Below, one piece after another: positions 55,646 through 64,000 of a stretch of 64,000 bases of DNA; position 1 is the stretch's first letter, and every line of letters starts with the position of its first letter. A program made the position numbers and the translations under genes. Below the pieces are notes generated by a model, which saw nothing but the letters and a program-made list of their open reading frames with translations, was not told where the DNA came from and made no database searches. Source of the stretch: Wolbachia pipientis (GTDB lineage Bacteria; Pseudomonadota; Alphaproteobacteria; Rickettsiales; Anaplasmataceae); the NCBI GenBank assembly GCA_023052945.1, contig CP095495.1:1364001-1428000 (forward strand). Reading direction: 5' to 3'.

Positions 55646-57472
55646 CTATTGCTCACCAATCCATCTGCTTTTGACTATTTTTTTTGATTTTTTACTTGCA
55701 GTTTTTTCACTCAAACTATTCCATTTACTCTCTGGCCATCTATCAATACCAAGCGCAATAGATGCTGCTCTTACGTAAATTCGGCAATCTAGTACTTCAT
55801 TTCTCTCTCTTACCTTTTGCCACTCTTGTTTGGTATATCCTTTCACTACTTTACTGACTAATTGCTCTGCCGTTAGCTGCTTAAAATATTCAGGTGCATA
55901 CTCCGGAAAATGACAATATCCTGCTGGAGCTTCTTCACCTTCTTTTAAAACATTAAGTAATTGAAAAAGCTCTGACTTTAATATCGATACTCCAACTGGC
56001 CAGAGCTTTATTCCTCTCTTTAGCTTTTGACCACCAACTGTTATATCTACTCTACTTGGGCTGCTAAGTGGTACTAGCGCTTTGTTTACACCTTTGACTG
56101 CCATTACTCTTCCAGAGCCCTGATGACCTCTTACCCAATTGTATACTTCTTGCGTTGCATATCCAGCATCTACTGCCATCATACTTATCATATATTCAAG
56201 CCCATTTTCACCGATAAAATGATGATTTAAGAGCTCGGAGAGTTTTCCCCATACTTCCCCACCTCCTGTATCTCCTTCAAATACTTGGTAGTCTATTGAC
56301 CAATTTTCACGACTTTTTCCCCATGCGACAACTTCTACTTCTAAACGATCTTTTTGGACATCTACTCCTGCTGTGAGGATTACTTCGCTTTTTGGTACTG
56401 TGCCTATGGGAAAAAATTCTCTCCTGTTAAATAATTGCTTCCAGTCTGGTACTTCTCCTTTGTCTACCCAAGTTTCTCCAAGCGTAGTATTTATCCAAAC
56501 TTTCAGTAATTGCTCACTCTCTTTTGCATGCAGAAAATCTTCTACTGCTTGAGTCCAACTATACCAGCCAACTGGGCTATAAAGACTTGAAAGATGAAAT
56601 CCTTTTTTCTCACCTTTTACTCTATTAGTAGGTCTCCATTCTCCACGCTCAAGCATCTCTGTTTTTTGATGATTTTCTATTTTGCCGCTACATTCAGTGC
56701 AGACATAATGTGCTGTTCTTGAGTCGTTATTCTCCCATTTTATTTGTGCCCATTTTAGAACTTGATAGTAATTACAATGCGGACATGGTACAAAAAAATA
56801 TCTCTTATCTGTTGCTTCAAATTCTTTCTCAATTCTGCTTATTCCATGAATCGTTGGTGTTGATACTAAAAAAATCTTTCGCCGTGCAAATGTATTAGTT
56901 CGAGCAATACTAAGCAGTACTGGATCTCCTTCTCCTCCTGAATCTCCTGGGTAGGCATCTATTTCATCAAGAAAGAGATATTTTACTGGCATAGATCTCA
57001 GTGCTACACTGCTATTTGCTCCGGTTATTACTACTATTCCACCTGGAAATTCCTTACTTTGTACAGTATTGCCTGAATCTCTTGACCTTGGGTCTTTTAC
57101 TTTACTTTTTAAACATGGTGTACTCTCAATTAGTGGTGCAAATCTTCCCTTTGACCAACGCTTTCCCATTTCAACTGTTGGCTGTACTACCAGCATTGGA
57201 CCTGGTGTTTGATCGATAATATAGCCAATCCAATTGTTACCAGCTTCTGTTCCCCCAATCTGCGCTCCTTTCATGAATACTACTTTTTCTGTTGGTGAGG
57301 ACGGAGAAAGTGAATCCATGATTTCTTTTAAATAAGGAGTTCTTTCCGTTCTCCATTTACCTGGCTCTGATGCTGCAGTTGGCGCTAAAACTCGATACTC
57401 ATTCGCCCACTCTGATACTTTAAGTAGTGGATCTGGTCTTAAACCTTCAGAAAAAGATGTAGCATAGATCAT
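55646..57472 (-). CDS. Terminase large subunit (lambda gpA-like)
   Basis: 608 residues. The ATPase has a Q/Walker-A-like FMKGAQIGGTE (66-76) and Walker B KYLFLDEIDAY (164-174) with IFLVSTPTIHG coupling. A zinc-like pair CPHCNYY and CTEC lies near 235-265. The nuclease begins TAGVDVQKDRLEVEVVAW. It cuts and pumps phage DNA into the prohead. Its start overlaps the end of the ankyrin-membrane gene by 4 bases (ATGA type), so translation is coupled. Confidence 0.94.
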   Translation of the reverse strand: MIYATSFSEGLRPDPLLKVSEWANEYRVLAPTAASEPGKWRTERTPYLKEIMDSLSPSSPTEKVVFMKGAQIGGTEAGNNWIGYIIDQTPGPMLVVQPTVEMGKRWSKGRFAPLIESTPCLKSKVKDPRSRDSGNTVQSKEFPGGIVVITGANSSVALRSMPVKYLFLDEIDAYPGDSGGEGDPVLLSIARTNTFARRKIFLVSTPTIHGISRIEKEFEATDKRYFFVPCPHCNYYQVLKWAQIKWENNDSRTAHYVCTECSGKIENHQKTEMLERGEWRPTNRVKGEKKGFHLSSLYSPVGWYSWTQAVEDFLHAKESEQLLKVWINTTLGETWVDKGEVPDWKQLFNRREFFPIGTVPKSEVILTAGVDVQKDRLEVEVVAWGKSRENWSIDYQVFEGDTGGGEVWGKLSELLNHHFIGENGLEYMISMMAVDAGYATQEVYNWVRGHQGSGRVMAVKGVNKALVPLSSPSRVDITVGGQKLKRGIKLWPVGVSILKSELFQLLNVLKEGEEAPAGYCHFPEYAPEYFKQLTAEQLVSKVVKGYTKQEWQKVRERNEVLDCRIYVRAASIALGIDRWPESKWNSLSEKTASKKSKKIVKSRWIGEQ

Positions 57473-58944
57473 ACCTTAACCCTACTTATTGCTGGTTCTA
57501 TCTCAACATCATTAACAGTAGAACTACATTCCTCCAATTCCATAAACATCTTTTTCTGAAATTCATTTTCTATATACCTTTTGCTCATCTCACTTATCAT
57601 TATTGCTATAATAAGCGCAAGTATTCCTGTTATTGTTGCAAAAATGATTGCATTGCTTATTGTTGTTGCTGTTAAACCTATATATGCTGCCATTGCTACT
57701 GCACTTACTGAGGTAAAAACACAGATCACACTATTGTATTTTCTTACTTTTGCATCTCTATGCTCCATACACCTATAATAAATTGGTACAGATCTGCCTA
57801 TCTTATCTGGTAATTTGATACTCTTTTCTTTAAATAAAGTTTTTAGCAATTCTAAATTATTTGACTTGATTGCTAAATGCAGAACAGGTGTATAGTTTGC
57901 TCCTTTTTTCAGCAGTAATTTTACTACATGTAAATGTCCTTTTTCTGCAGCAAGGTAAATCGGTGATAGACCTTTATTATTTACAATATCAATATCAATT
58001 TCTTCTTTTAAAATTGCATCTACAATCTCAATTTCTCCTCTTTGTGCAGCTAAATGCAATAGACTATTCTTTTCAGAGCCGTATTTACTACTCATCAAAA
58101 CCTTCTTTATCTCAGGTCTATTTTCAGCGTAATCAAATGGTGTCTTGCCCCTATCGTCTTTTACCAATGGATCTATATCTTCTCGCGTTAGTAAAACTTC
58201 TATTGTTTTAAGTCTTTCAGCATAATGTAGTGGTGTTTTATTTTCATAGTCTTGTAAATTGACCCCAGAATTAGGAGCATTTATTAAGCATCTTACAATA
58301 TCTAAACATAAATCCCGTTCATCATAATTGCTGATGCTTACAGCATTGTGAAGAGGTGACAATTTCATTGAGTTTTGCCCTATACGTGCGCTATTTACAT
58401 CTGCACCTAGCTTCAGCAGTAACTTTACTATCTCCAACTTCTTGTTATTAACTGCATAGTGCATTGGTGTCTGATTTCGTGCATCAAAGACATCTATTTC
58501 AGCGCTTCCTTCTTCCACTAAAATTTTGACAACATTTTCATGTCCTATGCCTGCTGCTAGATGTAATGGAGTATGATGCAGAGCATTTCGTACATTAACG
58601 TCAATACCTTTTCTGATCAAATATCTAACTGCATTAATTTCACCTATCATTGCAGCTAAATGAAGTAAACTATCTTGTTCTGATCCGTATTTGTTACTAA
58701 TTAACGCTTGCAATATTTCTGCTTTTTTCCCTTCTTTGGCGTAATCAAGAGATGTTTTACCTTCATTATCTTCCACAAAAGGATTAATATTCTTCTTCGT
58801 GAGTAACAAATCCACCATGCTTAATTCATCAAACTCTATAGCGCAATGCAGTGGAGTTTTTCCGTTTAACCCTCTGACATTAACATCTAATCCAGGTTGA
58901 TTAATGAGGCATTTTATTAACTCTAAACTTAAGTTATCAGCCAT
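57469..58944 (-). CDS. Ankyrin-repeat membrane protein within the packaging module
   Basis: 491 residues. About nine ankyrin repeats span residues 1-370 (TPLHCAIEFDELSMVDLLLT, SLLHLAAMIGEINAVRYLI, TPLHLAAGIGHENVVKILV, SPIYLAAEKGHLHVVKLLL). Two adjacent hydrophobic segments lie at about 402-451 (ICVFTSVSAVAMAAYIGL; IIFATITGILALIIAIMI), then a short charged tail. It should be membrane anchored with the ankyrins on one side. It sits between large and small terminase genes and overlaps terL, so it is expressed with packaging genes. Its role is unknown. Confidence 0.9.
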   Translation of the reverse strand: MADNLSLELIKCLINQPGLDVNVRGLNGKTPLHCAIEFDELSMVDLLLTKKNINPFVEDNEGKTSLDYAKEGKKAEILQALISNKYGSEQDSLLHLAAMIGEINAVRYLIRKGIDVNVRNALHHTPLHLAAGIGHENVVKILVEEGSAEIDVFDARNQTPMHYAVNNKKLEIVKLLLKLGADVNSARIGQNSMKLSPLHNAVSISNYDERDLCLDIVRCLINAPNSGVNLQDYENKTPLHYAERLKTIEVLLTREDIDPLVKDDRGKTPFDYAENRPEIKKVLMSSKYGSEKNSLLHLAAQRGEIEIVDAILKEEIDIDIVNNKGLSPIYLAAEKGHLHVVKLLLKKGANYTPVLHLAIKSNNLELLKTLFKEKSIKLPDKIGRSVPIYYRCMEHRDAKVRKYNSVICVFTSVSAVAMAAYIGLTATTISNAIIFATITGILALIIAIMISEMSKRYIENEFQKKMFMELEECSSTVNDVEIEPAISRVKV

Positions 58945-58963
58945 TTTATATTCAAAATCTTTT

Positions 58964-59449
58964 TTATATTTGAAATTTAGTATTAGATAATTCTTGTAAT
59001 GAGTTTGTAATCTCTTCGGTTAGCGCCATATGAATCTTTTCAGTGTCACTCAGTGATGCAAGCAGTGCTGAAACTCTATTTGGAATATTAAGTAAATTAT
59101 TACGGACAACTCTTGCTACATTAAATGCTTCGGTTTTTACCTCCTCTACTGACACAAGTTCACCAATCTCAGCTTTTGCTTTTGCCTCAAGCAGTTTACC
59201 TCGTTCCATTTCATTTTTTATTCGAGTTTTTAGCAACATCGTGGAAAGGTTACTTGTATTTTCGTTTTCTGGATTTTTCCTCCTCAGTGGCTGACTTGGA
59301 TCTCTTATTGCCGCTACTGCTTCATTTGCTTGTTCTCTATTGATCAAACCATCCTCCAACTCAACTATTCCTTTTTTTACTAAATAACAGACATATTGCT
59401 TTGATACTCCTATCTCTCTTGCCCATTCTGTTTGTGTTATTTTTTCCAC
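58964..59449 (-). CDS. Terminase small subunit (Nu1-like)
   Basis: 161 residues. N-terminal winged HTH: ITQTEWAREIGVSKQYVCYL with VKKGIVELEDGLINREQANE. The helical remainder (LLKTRIKNEMERGKLLEAKA, ARVVRNNLLNIPNRVSALL) matches phage Nu1-type DNA-packaging proteins. It recognises the packaging site for the large subunit. The ankyrin-membrane gene follows 19 bases downstream. Confidence 0.88.
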   Translation of the reverse strand: MEKITQTEWAREIGVSKQYVCYLVKKGIVELEDGLINREQANEAVAAIRDPSQPLRRKNPENENTSNLSTMLLKTRIKNEMERGKLLEAKAKAEIGELVSVEEVKTEAFNVARVVRNNLLNIPNRVSALLASLSDTEKIHMALTEEITNSLQELSNTKFQI

Positions 59450-59476
59450 TTTCTTCTCTCTTTTTTTGCCTATTTT

Positions 59477-60691
59477 TTACGAGTTTTCTTCTTGAATCTC
59501 TGAAAAAGTTTTACCAGTACCGGCTAAAATTGCATCTCTTCCCGTGTATACTTGCCAACGTTTTATCGTTACATCTACAAATTTTGAATCTAGCTCTATT
59601 GTCCTACAAATTCTTCCTGTTCTCTCACATGCAATCAGTGTGCTGCCAGAACCGCTAAATGGATCAAGTACTATGTCTCCTGGTCTACTGCTATTAACTA
59701 TTGCTCTCTCCATTAGCTCTACTGGCTTCATCGTTGGGTGTAGTGTATTGTGCGTTGGCTTATCATAAAACCATAGATCACTTTGATTTCTTCCTCCATG
59801 CCACTCACGTTTATTACCGCTTTTCCATCCATAGAGCATTGCTTCGTATTGTCTTTGATAATCAGATCTACCTAGCGTAAAATGATTCTTTGCCCAAATG
59901 ATAAATGTTGACCATTTCCCTCCTGCTTCCTCAAATGCTTTTTGCAACGTTGAAAACTCTGATGATGATATGCAAATGTAAATTGCTCCCTTCGTATATG
60001 CTAAAATATTGGAACAGATGTCGTAGAGAAAAAGCTCATACTTTTCACCTTGATTATCATTTAATATTTTTTTATCTTCTCTTTCTTGACTGCTACCATA
60101 ATCAACGTTATATGGAGGATCACAAACAGTAATGTCTGCCATTTTATCATCTAACAGCGCTTTATATGATTCAACTACAGAGCTATCACCACAATAGATT
60201 CGATGATCACCTAAAATCCAAAGATCACCTGGTTTTGTTACTTTTTTGTTATCAACAGCTAAATCAGAAAGATCTTCTTTTTCACCATCAAAATCATCGA
60301 GAAACCTTTGAACTTTTTCCAATTCAAATCCTGTCATTTTAAGGTCAAATTGCAAATCTTCTAACTCTTGAATTTCCACCTTCAAAAGATCATCATCCCA
60401 CTTTGCCCAGTTAGCTGATTGATTGGCAAGCAGTCGAAAAGCTTTGGTTTGTGGTCCATTTAAATTATCACTTAAGACTACGGGAATACTTTCCATACCA
60501 AGTTTTCTTGCTGCTTTAAGTCTTAAATGACCATCAACCACAGTACCATCACTTTTTGCAACTATTGGTATACGAAAGCCGAATTCCCTGATTGAAGCAC
60601 ACATTCTGTTTACTACATCGTCATTTTTACGTGGATTATGCTCATATTCGATGAGATTTTGAGTAGGATAATAGTGGATTGCTAAATTCAT
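59477..60691 (-). CDS. ParB-domain / N6-adenine DNA methyltransferase fusion
   Basis: 404 residues. Residues ~5-125 are a ParB/sulfiredoxin-like domain (LIEYEHNPRKNDDVVNRMC, VVDGHLRLKAARKLGM). The methylase follows: catalytic DPPYNVDYG near 191, a variable target-recognition part, then the SAM motif LDPFSGSGST near 341. Motif IV before motif I indicates the beta class. There is no restriction gene nearby; on phages such orphan methylases mark phage DNA or alter gene expression. It is 28 bases upstream of the small terminase gene. Confidence 0.93.
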   Translation of the reverse strand: MNLAIHYYPTQNLIEYEHNPRKNDDVVNRMCASIREFGFRIPIVAKSDGTVVDGHLRLKAARKLGMESIPVVLSDNLNGPQTKAFRLLANQSANWAKWDDDLLKVEIQELEDLQFDLKMTGFELEKVQRFLDDFDGEKEDLSDLAVDNKKVTKPGDLWILGDHRIYCGDSSVVESYKALLDDKMADITVCDPPYNVDYGSSQEREDKKILNDNQGEKYELFLYDICSNILAYTKGAIYICISSSEFSTLQKAFEEAGGKWSTFIIWAKNHFTLGRSDYQRQYEAMLYGWKSGNKREWHGGRNQSDLWFYDKPTHNTLHPTMKPVELMERAIVNSSRPGDIVLDPFSGSGSTLIACERTGRICRTIELDSKFVDVTIKRWQVYTGRDAILAGTGKTFSEIQEENS

Positions 60692-60804
60692 ATAATTTAA
60701 ATTCTTAATGATTAAAAAGTTAATATTTAAAATATCTCTGACACTAAAGAAGGCCTGAGGTCAGCACCACCAAACCCGCCAGTATGGCTGAAAGGACCCA
60801 CTTT

Positions 60805-61272
60805 TTATCGATTTTCCGTCTTATTAATATCTTTACTAAAATTCATAACATAGAACATCAAAGCTAAAGCATCCCCCTCATTATCATCTCTAGGTGAAAA
60901 TCCTTTTTCCTTTACAGACTCAATAACTTCACTCTTACTTGCATTGCCTTTGCCCGTTATAAAGCGTTTGATAGTTTTAACATTAACACCTTGGTAGGGA
61001 ATATTGTTCTCTTCACACCAAGCAGACAGCACTGCAAGAAAACCACCATAGCAATGAGCTGCATCAGTTCCTAGATGTCTTCTCACTTCTTCAAAATACA
61101 CTGCAGTGAACTCATGTTTCAAAGAATTAAGCCAATTACGAAAGTTTAAGAAACACATTCCACCTCCACTGAAACGGCTACCATGAAAGCTTTTGCTGCC
61201 ACTTTCAATTACTCCATCTGTTAAAATTGCCCAGCCGGTTTGCTTGCCGATATCTAGTGTTAGGATTGACAT
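60805..61272 (-). CDS. RuvC-like Holliday junction resolvase
   Basis: 155 residues of the RNase H-fold RuvC group. Acidic positions fit the active site: D7 in ILTLDIGKQTGW, E61/E62 in VYFEEVRRHLG, and D130/D134 in RDDNEGDALAL. TIKRFITGKGNASK is the usual connecting stretch. It probably resolves branched phage DNA before packaging. It is the last gene of the right prophage, 113 bases before the methylase gene. Confidence 0.88.
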   Translation of the reverse strand: MSILTLDIGKQTGWAILTDGVIESGSKSFHGSRFSGGGMCFLNFRNWLNSLKHEFTAVYFEEVRRHLGTDAAHCYGGFLAVLSAWCEENNIPYQGVNVKTIKRFITGKGNASKSEVIESVKEKGFSPRDDNEGDALALMFYVMNFSKDINKTENR

Positions 61273-61498
61273 TTATATTCAGAATTTGTTTCGCTAGAGT
61301 ACGTGAAGCCTATATAATATATATTCAGGATTTGAAAAATTTTTGTCCAAAAAATCTTCTTCTTAAATAAACTTTTTAGAAAAAAACTTGGTTAAAAATC
61401 AGTAAACAAGCATTGTATAATTATTGGTCAAGACTTTCAGATTTCTATCTTAACAATGTAATTAATCTATTATGCTACCGTAGCTTAGCTAATTTCTT

Positions 61499-62545
61499 AT
61501 GAACGTTTACCCAAACCGTAAATTCTGGGAAGATGATTTAGAAGTACCAGTTAACTACTTACTTGAGCGTTTTCACAATACAGAAGTGCGTTATTCCTGG
61601 ATGAATTCACTTTCTGGTAGGCAGTTAAGTATTATCTTTCAACACTGCTTTAAAGATAAACTAAATGGTCAACTCTTTGATGATGAAAACTACGATAACA
61701 CATCCATACAATATAAACGTAAAGTGATTGCTAAACATTTAGACTCTCTAGTTATTTATTATCTGATTAGCTGTTTCGACCGTGCAAAGCTTGAAGCTAC
61801 TGTCAGTGAAATTGCAAGATCTGCATTGACTGAGGAACTCATGAAATCCTACCTTCTAAAAGGTAACAATAAATACGACAAAAAGTCTTTGTTATTTCTA
61901 TTGTTTCATGTAGATCACAACCTTTTAAAGTCTGTCTATCACTTTGAAAAAATACAAAGAAAAGGTTCTGTATCATTTGCTCTTCAAAAGACACCACGAC
62001 AACCAAATGTTCCATTTAAAGACTTCATCTCTCAGGAAACCATAGTGCAGATACTGAAAGAAGACGACATTAAACGCAATGACGGTTTTGAAAATCAATT
62101 ACAAGGTTTCTTCTACCATCAAAATCGTTTATATGTATTAGTTCGTAGAGCTAGTGGTATAGATTTACTACTAAACTCAAACAAGGTTATTCATGGTCAT
62201 AAGCCAGATTGGATGATTTTGGATTTTCTAGTTAATGGTACTCAAGTAGATCTTACTGCCAAAAATATTGATCAAGCTACAGAGATAGCAAATAGCATTG
62301 CGAGTCGTTATTTTAGCTCTGAATGTGTTTTTGTAAACGCGCAGGATAAAAACTTTGCAGAGCAAGTATATAAATTCATTAAAGTTTGTGTTGATGGCTC
62401 TGATTCAAATATATTCACTTTTGAGTTAAAATTTCAGTCAAATCGTTTTAAATATAGCAACACTTGCATTACTTTACCGTTATACCACATGATCCTATTG
62501 CATCTGAGCTTTATATTTTACACCCTTCTATTGGTGATATACTAA
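61499..62545 (+). CDS. Unknown protein, repeat ORF1 (right copy, complete 5' end)
   Basis: 348 residues; ATG at 61499 starts MNVYPNRKFWEDDLEVPV. The first ~95 residues are unique to this copy; from KLEATVSEIARSAL on it is identical or nearly so to the left copy. No family recognised. GHKPDWMILDFLVNG and VDLTAKNIDQATEIAN might be a nuclease-like or Rossmann-type core, a guess. The last ~25 residues (PLYHMILLHLSFIFYTLL) look like out-of-phase translation of the next frame. A possible -10 box TATAAT lies at 61416-61421; no convincing -35 box. Confidence 0.6.
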   Translation: MNVYPNRKFWEDDLEVPVNYLLERFHNTEVRYSWMNSLSGRQLSIIFQHCFKDKLNGQLFDDENYDNTSIQYKRKVIAKHLDSLVIYYLISCFDRAKLEATVSEIARSALTEELMKSYLLKGNNKYDKKSLLFLLFHVDHNLLKSVYHFEKIQRKGSVSFALQKTPRQPNVPFKDFISQETIVQILKEDDIKRNDGFENQLQGFFYHQNRLYVLVRRASGIDLLLNSNKVIHGHKPDWMILDFLVNGTQVDLTAKNIDQATEIANSIASRYFSSECVFVNAQDKNFAEQVYKFIKVCVDGSDSNIFTFELKFQSNRFKYSNTCITLPLYHMILLHLSFIFYTLLLVIY

Positions 62546-62730
62546 AATCTATTGAATTGATGAAGATAATATTTCAAGGCAAAAAGATAGGATTATTTTT
62601 TAAGCAAAGTGATGAGTACATAGCAATTTACTACTCTGAACATCCGTTGAATAAAAAGGAAAGAGAGGATTTTAAAGCATACATGAAACAATTTTATGGT
62701 CTTACAATCTTGCCAAGAGCAAATTTCTGA
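62464..62730 (+). CDS. Unknown protein, repeat ORF2 (right copy)
   Basis: 88 residues, identical to 5942-6208. It begins inside ORF1 and ends inside ORF3, each overlap in a different phase. Its sequence (FTVIPHDPIASELYILHPSI, KKIGLFFKQSDEYIAIYY) continues naturally the fold broken off at the end of ORF1, so a split ancestral gene is likely; a programmed frameshift is an alternative. Confidence 0.45.
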   Translation: MHYFTVIPHDPIASELYILHPSIGDILKSIELMKIIFQGKKIGLFFKQSDEYIAIYYSEHPLNKKEREDFKAYMKQFYGLTILPRANF

Positions 62731-63802
62731 CATTTTTAGTTCTGGTAGTTCCTGGGTTAATTCAAATCAAAATTATATCAAAGCAGCAAAGTATTTGTCG
62801 AATCTTGAATTAATTAAGATGCAAGAGAGGGCCTATATTATCTGCTCTCATAGACAAGATAAATTAGATTGGCCAAATGTAGTTGATCCATACTGTAACA
62901 ATGAGATTTTCATTGATGAGGATTTTGATGAAGTATGCGATAATATAATTTGTGAAAATTGCAACCGTGATATTTTGCCTAACACCTATAAGAAGCAAAG
63001 ATTTCATCGCTTATCTGTATATTTAAACCCAGAGAAAATCATGCATTGGTTTGAAGATCAGCTAAGTAATACGCATTTCATGTGGCAAAAGGTGGAAAAA
63101 GGAGTTTATCATGTTGGTGGCCAAGGTGAATTTGTAAATCTCATTATTCTTGATTTTTGCACCAATCCAACATTCTTAACCATAGATAGGCTAAGAGTCA
63201 ATCCAACCGTATTAGTAATACTGAGAAAAAACATACCAGACATACCTCTTGATTTGCCTATAGTAGAAATGGTTGACCTTTTCTGTCAGCGCAGGACTTT
63301 AATTGAAGTATTTCAAGAAACAGTAAAAAAAGGAGTGCCAGAATTAATACCAAATACTTCAATGCAAATTTTACATACTTCACTTGAGCAAATTGAACCT
63401 GCTAAAGAGAAAGAATTACTAGAATTACAATTGGTAGAAGGTTCTCTTTACGTAAACAATATAGAGATTCTGAATAAGAAAGCTGTAGCATGTATGAAAG
63501 TTTTTCGCATATTATTTGAACAATTTTTGAATGATTGTAAAAAGGAATTACCTCCTGAAAAACACATGTTGCTTAGCATAACTCAAATAGAAAAGCGCCT
63601 AAATCTTGATCCAGAAGCAGATCCAGAACATCACATCAGAAAACCACTAAATACAATCCAAAGGACAATAAAAACCACCTTAGCTAAAAAGTTAGGACTA
63701 AACATCGAACGTAATGATGTGATTCAAACAGTTGGTTGGCCGGGATCATCGCGTAAAGATTATGGTTATCGTATTAACCCTTTTACTGTGGTAGTTCGTT
63801 AA
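62696..63802 (+). CDS. Unknown protein, repeat ORF3 (right copy)
   Basis: 368 residues, same length as the left copy at 4870-5976 with a small number of substitutions (for example GQLSTTHF against DQLSNTHF). Possible zinc module: Cys in YIICSH, DPYCNNE and ICENCNRDI. The C-terminal winged-helix-like end is GLNIERNDVIQTVGWPG. Function unknown. Changes between copies are mostly conservative, which suggests the protein is or was functional after duplication. Confidence 0.6.
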   Translation: MVLQSCQEQISDIFSSGSSWVNSNQNYIKAAKYLSNLELIKMQERAYIICSHRQDKLDWPNVVDPYCNNEIFIDEDFDEVCDNIICENCNRDILPNTYKKQRFHRLSVYLNPEKIMHWFEDQLSNTHFMWQKVEKGVYHVGGQGEFVNLIILDFCTNPTFLTIDRLRVNPTVLVILRKNIPDIPLDLPIVEMVDLFCQRRTLIEVFQETVKKGVPELIPNTSMQILHTSLEQIEPAKEKELLELQLVEGSLYVNNIEILNKKAVACMKVFRILFEQFLNDCKKELPPEKHMLLSITQIEKRLNLDPEADPEHHIRKPLNTIQRTIKTTLAKKLGLNIERNDVIQTVGWPGSSRKDYGYRINPFTVVVR

Positions 63803-64000
63803 CTGTGTTGACGAGAAGTAAAAACGGAAAAAGTAAAATTCGTGTAATTGAGTTTTAAGCTTTGGTTGGGGTAGTATATTTTTCCTAAAGTTACATCTAG
63901 CTTTAAAACAAAGTTTTTACCTCATCTAAAAAAATACAAATTCTCAATTACGTAAAAGCCTAAATTTCTTTTGCTTTCTTCAATCTTTTCTACCTCAAGT

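Larger units (their letters stand above)
43792..61272 (-). mobile_element. Right WO prophage (near complete head, tail and packaging genes)
   Basis: All genes are on the minus strand. From 61272 downward: RuvC-like, ParB-methylase, small terminase, ankyrin-membrane protein, large terminase, gpW, portal, S49 protease, decoration, capsid, head-tail joining, Z, unknown, V, PAAR, W, J, I, two ankyrins, small ORF, intact recombinase. No tail sheath, tube, tape measure or lysis genes are in the window, so on this evidence it is not a full phage. It is collinear with the left arm and in the same orientation. Confidence 0.9.
61785..63993 (+). repeat. Right copy of the ~2.2-kb long inverted repeat
   Basis: Inverted match to 4714-6887. 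Similarity starts abruptly at CAAAGCTTG inside ORF1 and runs to about 63993, close to the window edge, where it appears to fade. The non-coding part after the last stop is diverged (indels), while the coding part is near identical; this contrast suggests selection on coding sequence or gene conversion after duplication. Confidence 0.9.

Noticed and set aside
61388..61421. Sigma-70 promoter for the unknown gene at 61499
   Set aside because: TATAAT is present at 61416-61421, but the nearest -35-like TTGGTT is 22 bases away, too far for a normal promoter. The region is very AT-rich, so chance TATAAT is expected.
1..64000. CRISPR array
   Set aside because: The only short regularly occurring repeats are the dispersed palindromic elements, which are not evenly spaced and have no spacers or cas genes.

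Overview
The window is a chromosome segment of Wolbachia (Alphaproteobacteria, Rickettsiales). It is AT-rich, carries two arms of a WO-type prophage with ankyrin-repeat genes and large serine recombinases, is littered with insertion sequences and group II introns, and has short GC-richer palindromic elements (core CCCAGTG...CACTGGG) scattered between and inside genes, as in Rickettsiales. The strain cannot be named from this sequence alone.

Layout. (1) 1-4.5 kb: end of an unidentified gene, a RepA-like primase/helicase, 1.2 kb without a clear gene, and a RhuM-family gene. (2) 4.7-6.9 kb: the left copy of a 2.2-kb repeat; its inverted twin lies at 61.8-64.0 kb. It carries a multi-frame gene set of unknown function, here fused to the 3' end of a recombinase. 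(3) 6.9-17.7 kb, minus strand: a degraded WO prophage arm with two broken serine recombinases, two ankyrin genes (one frameshifted) and a tail/baseplate operon (I, J, W, PAAR, V, a conserved unknown, Z, head-tail joining). A DUF1016/YhcG-type nuclease gene is inserted between W and PAAR. Capsid and packaging genes are missing. (4) 17.8-22.0 kb: a group II intron whose reverse-transcriptase gene is split, at its YADD motif, by a second group II intron. (5) 22-43.7 kb: chromosomal genes pheT, ileS (frameshifted), miaB, hemJ, pdhA, pdhC, recR, a KAP-type P-loop NTPase and several Wolbachia-specific proteins, interrupted by IS3, IS256, IS4 and IS5 elements. (6) 43.8-61.3 kb, minus strand: a much more complete WO prophage in the same orientation as the first, with an intact serine recombinase, ankyrins, a full tail/baseplate operon, capsid, decoration protein, S49 protease, portal, gpW, terminase, an ankyrin-membrane protein, small terminase, a ParB-methylase fusion and a RuvC-like resolvase. 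(7) 61.5-64.0 kb: the right, 5'-complete copy of the inverted repeat.

How it works together. The right prophage carries lambda-like head and packaging genes joined to a P2/Mu-like contractile-tail baseplate module, as WO phages do. The left arm has the same gene order but has lost its head genes. The two arms are direct repeats enclosing essential genes, and the 2.2-kb inverted repeats enclose nearly the whole window, so recombination could delete or invert large blocks.

The most notable observation is the 912-residue membrane protein at 24870-27608. It carries two perfect FFAT motifs (EFFDAxE after an acidic tract) near its N terminus, ahead of two hydrophobic segments. That motif binds the host ER protein VAP, so this is a candidate ER-tethering effector.
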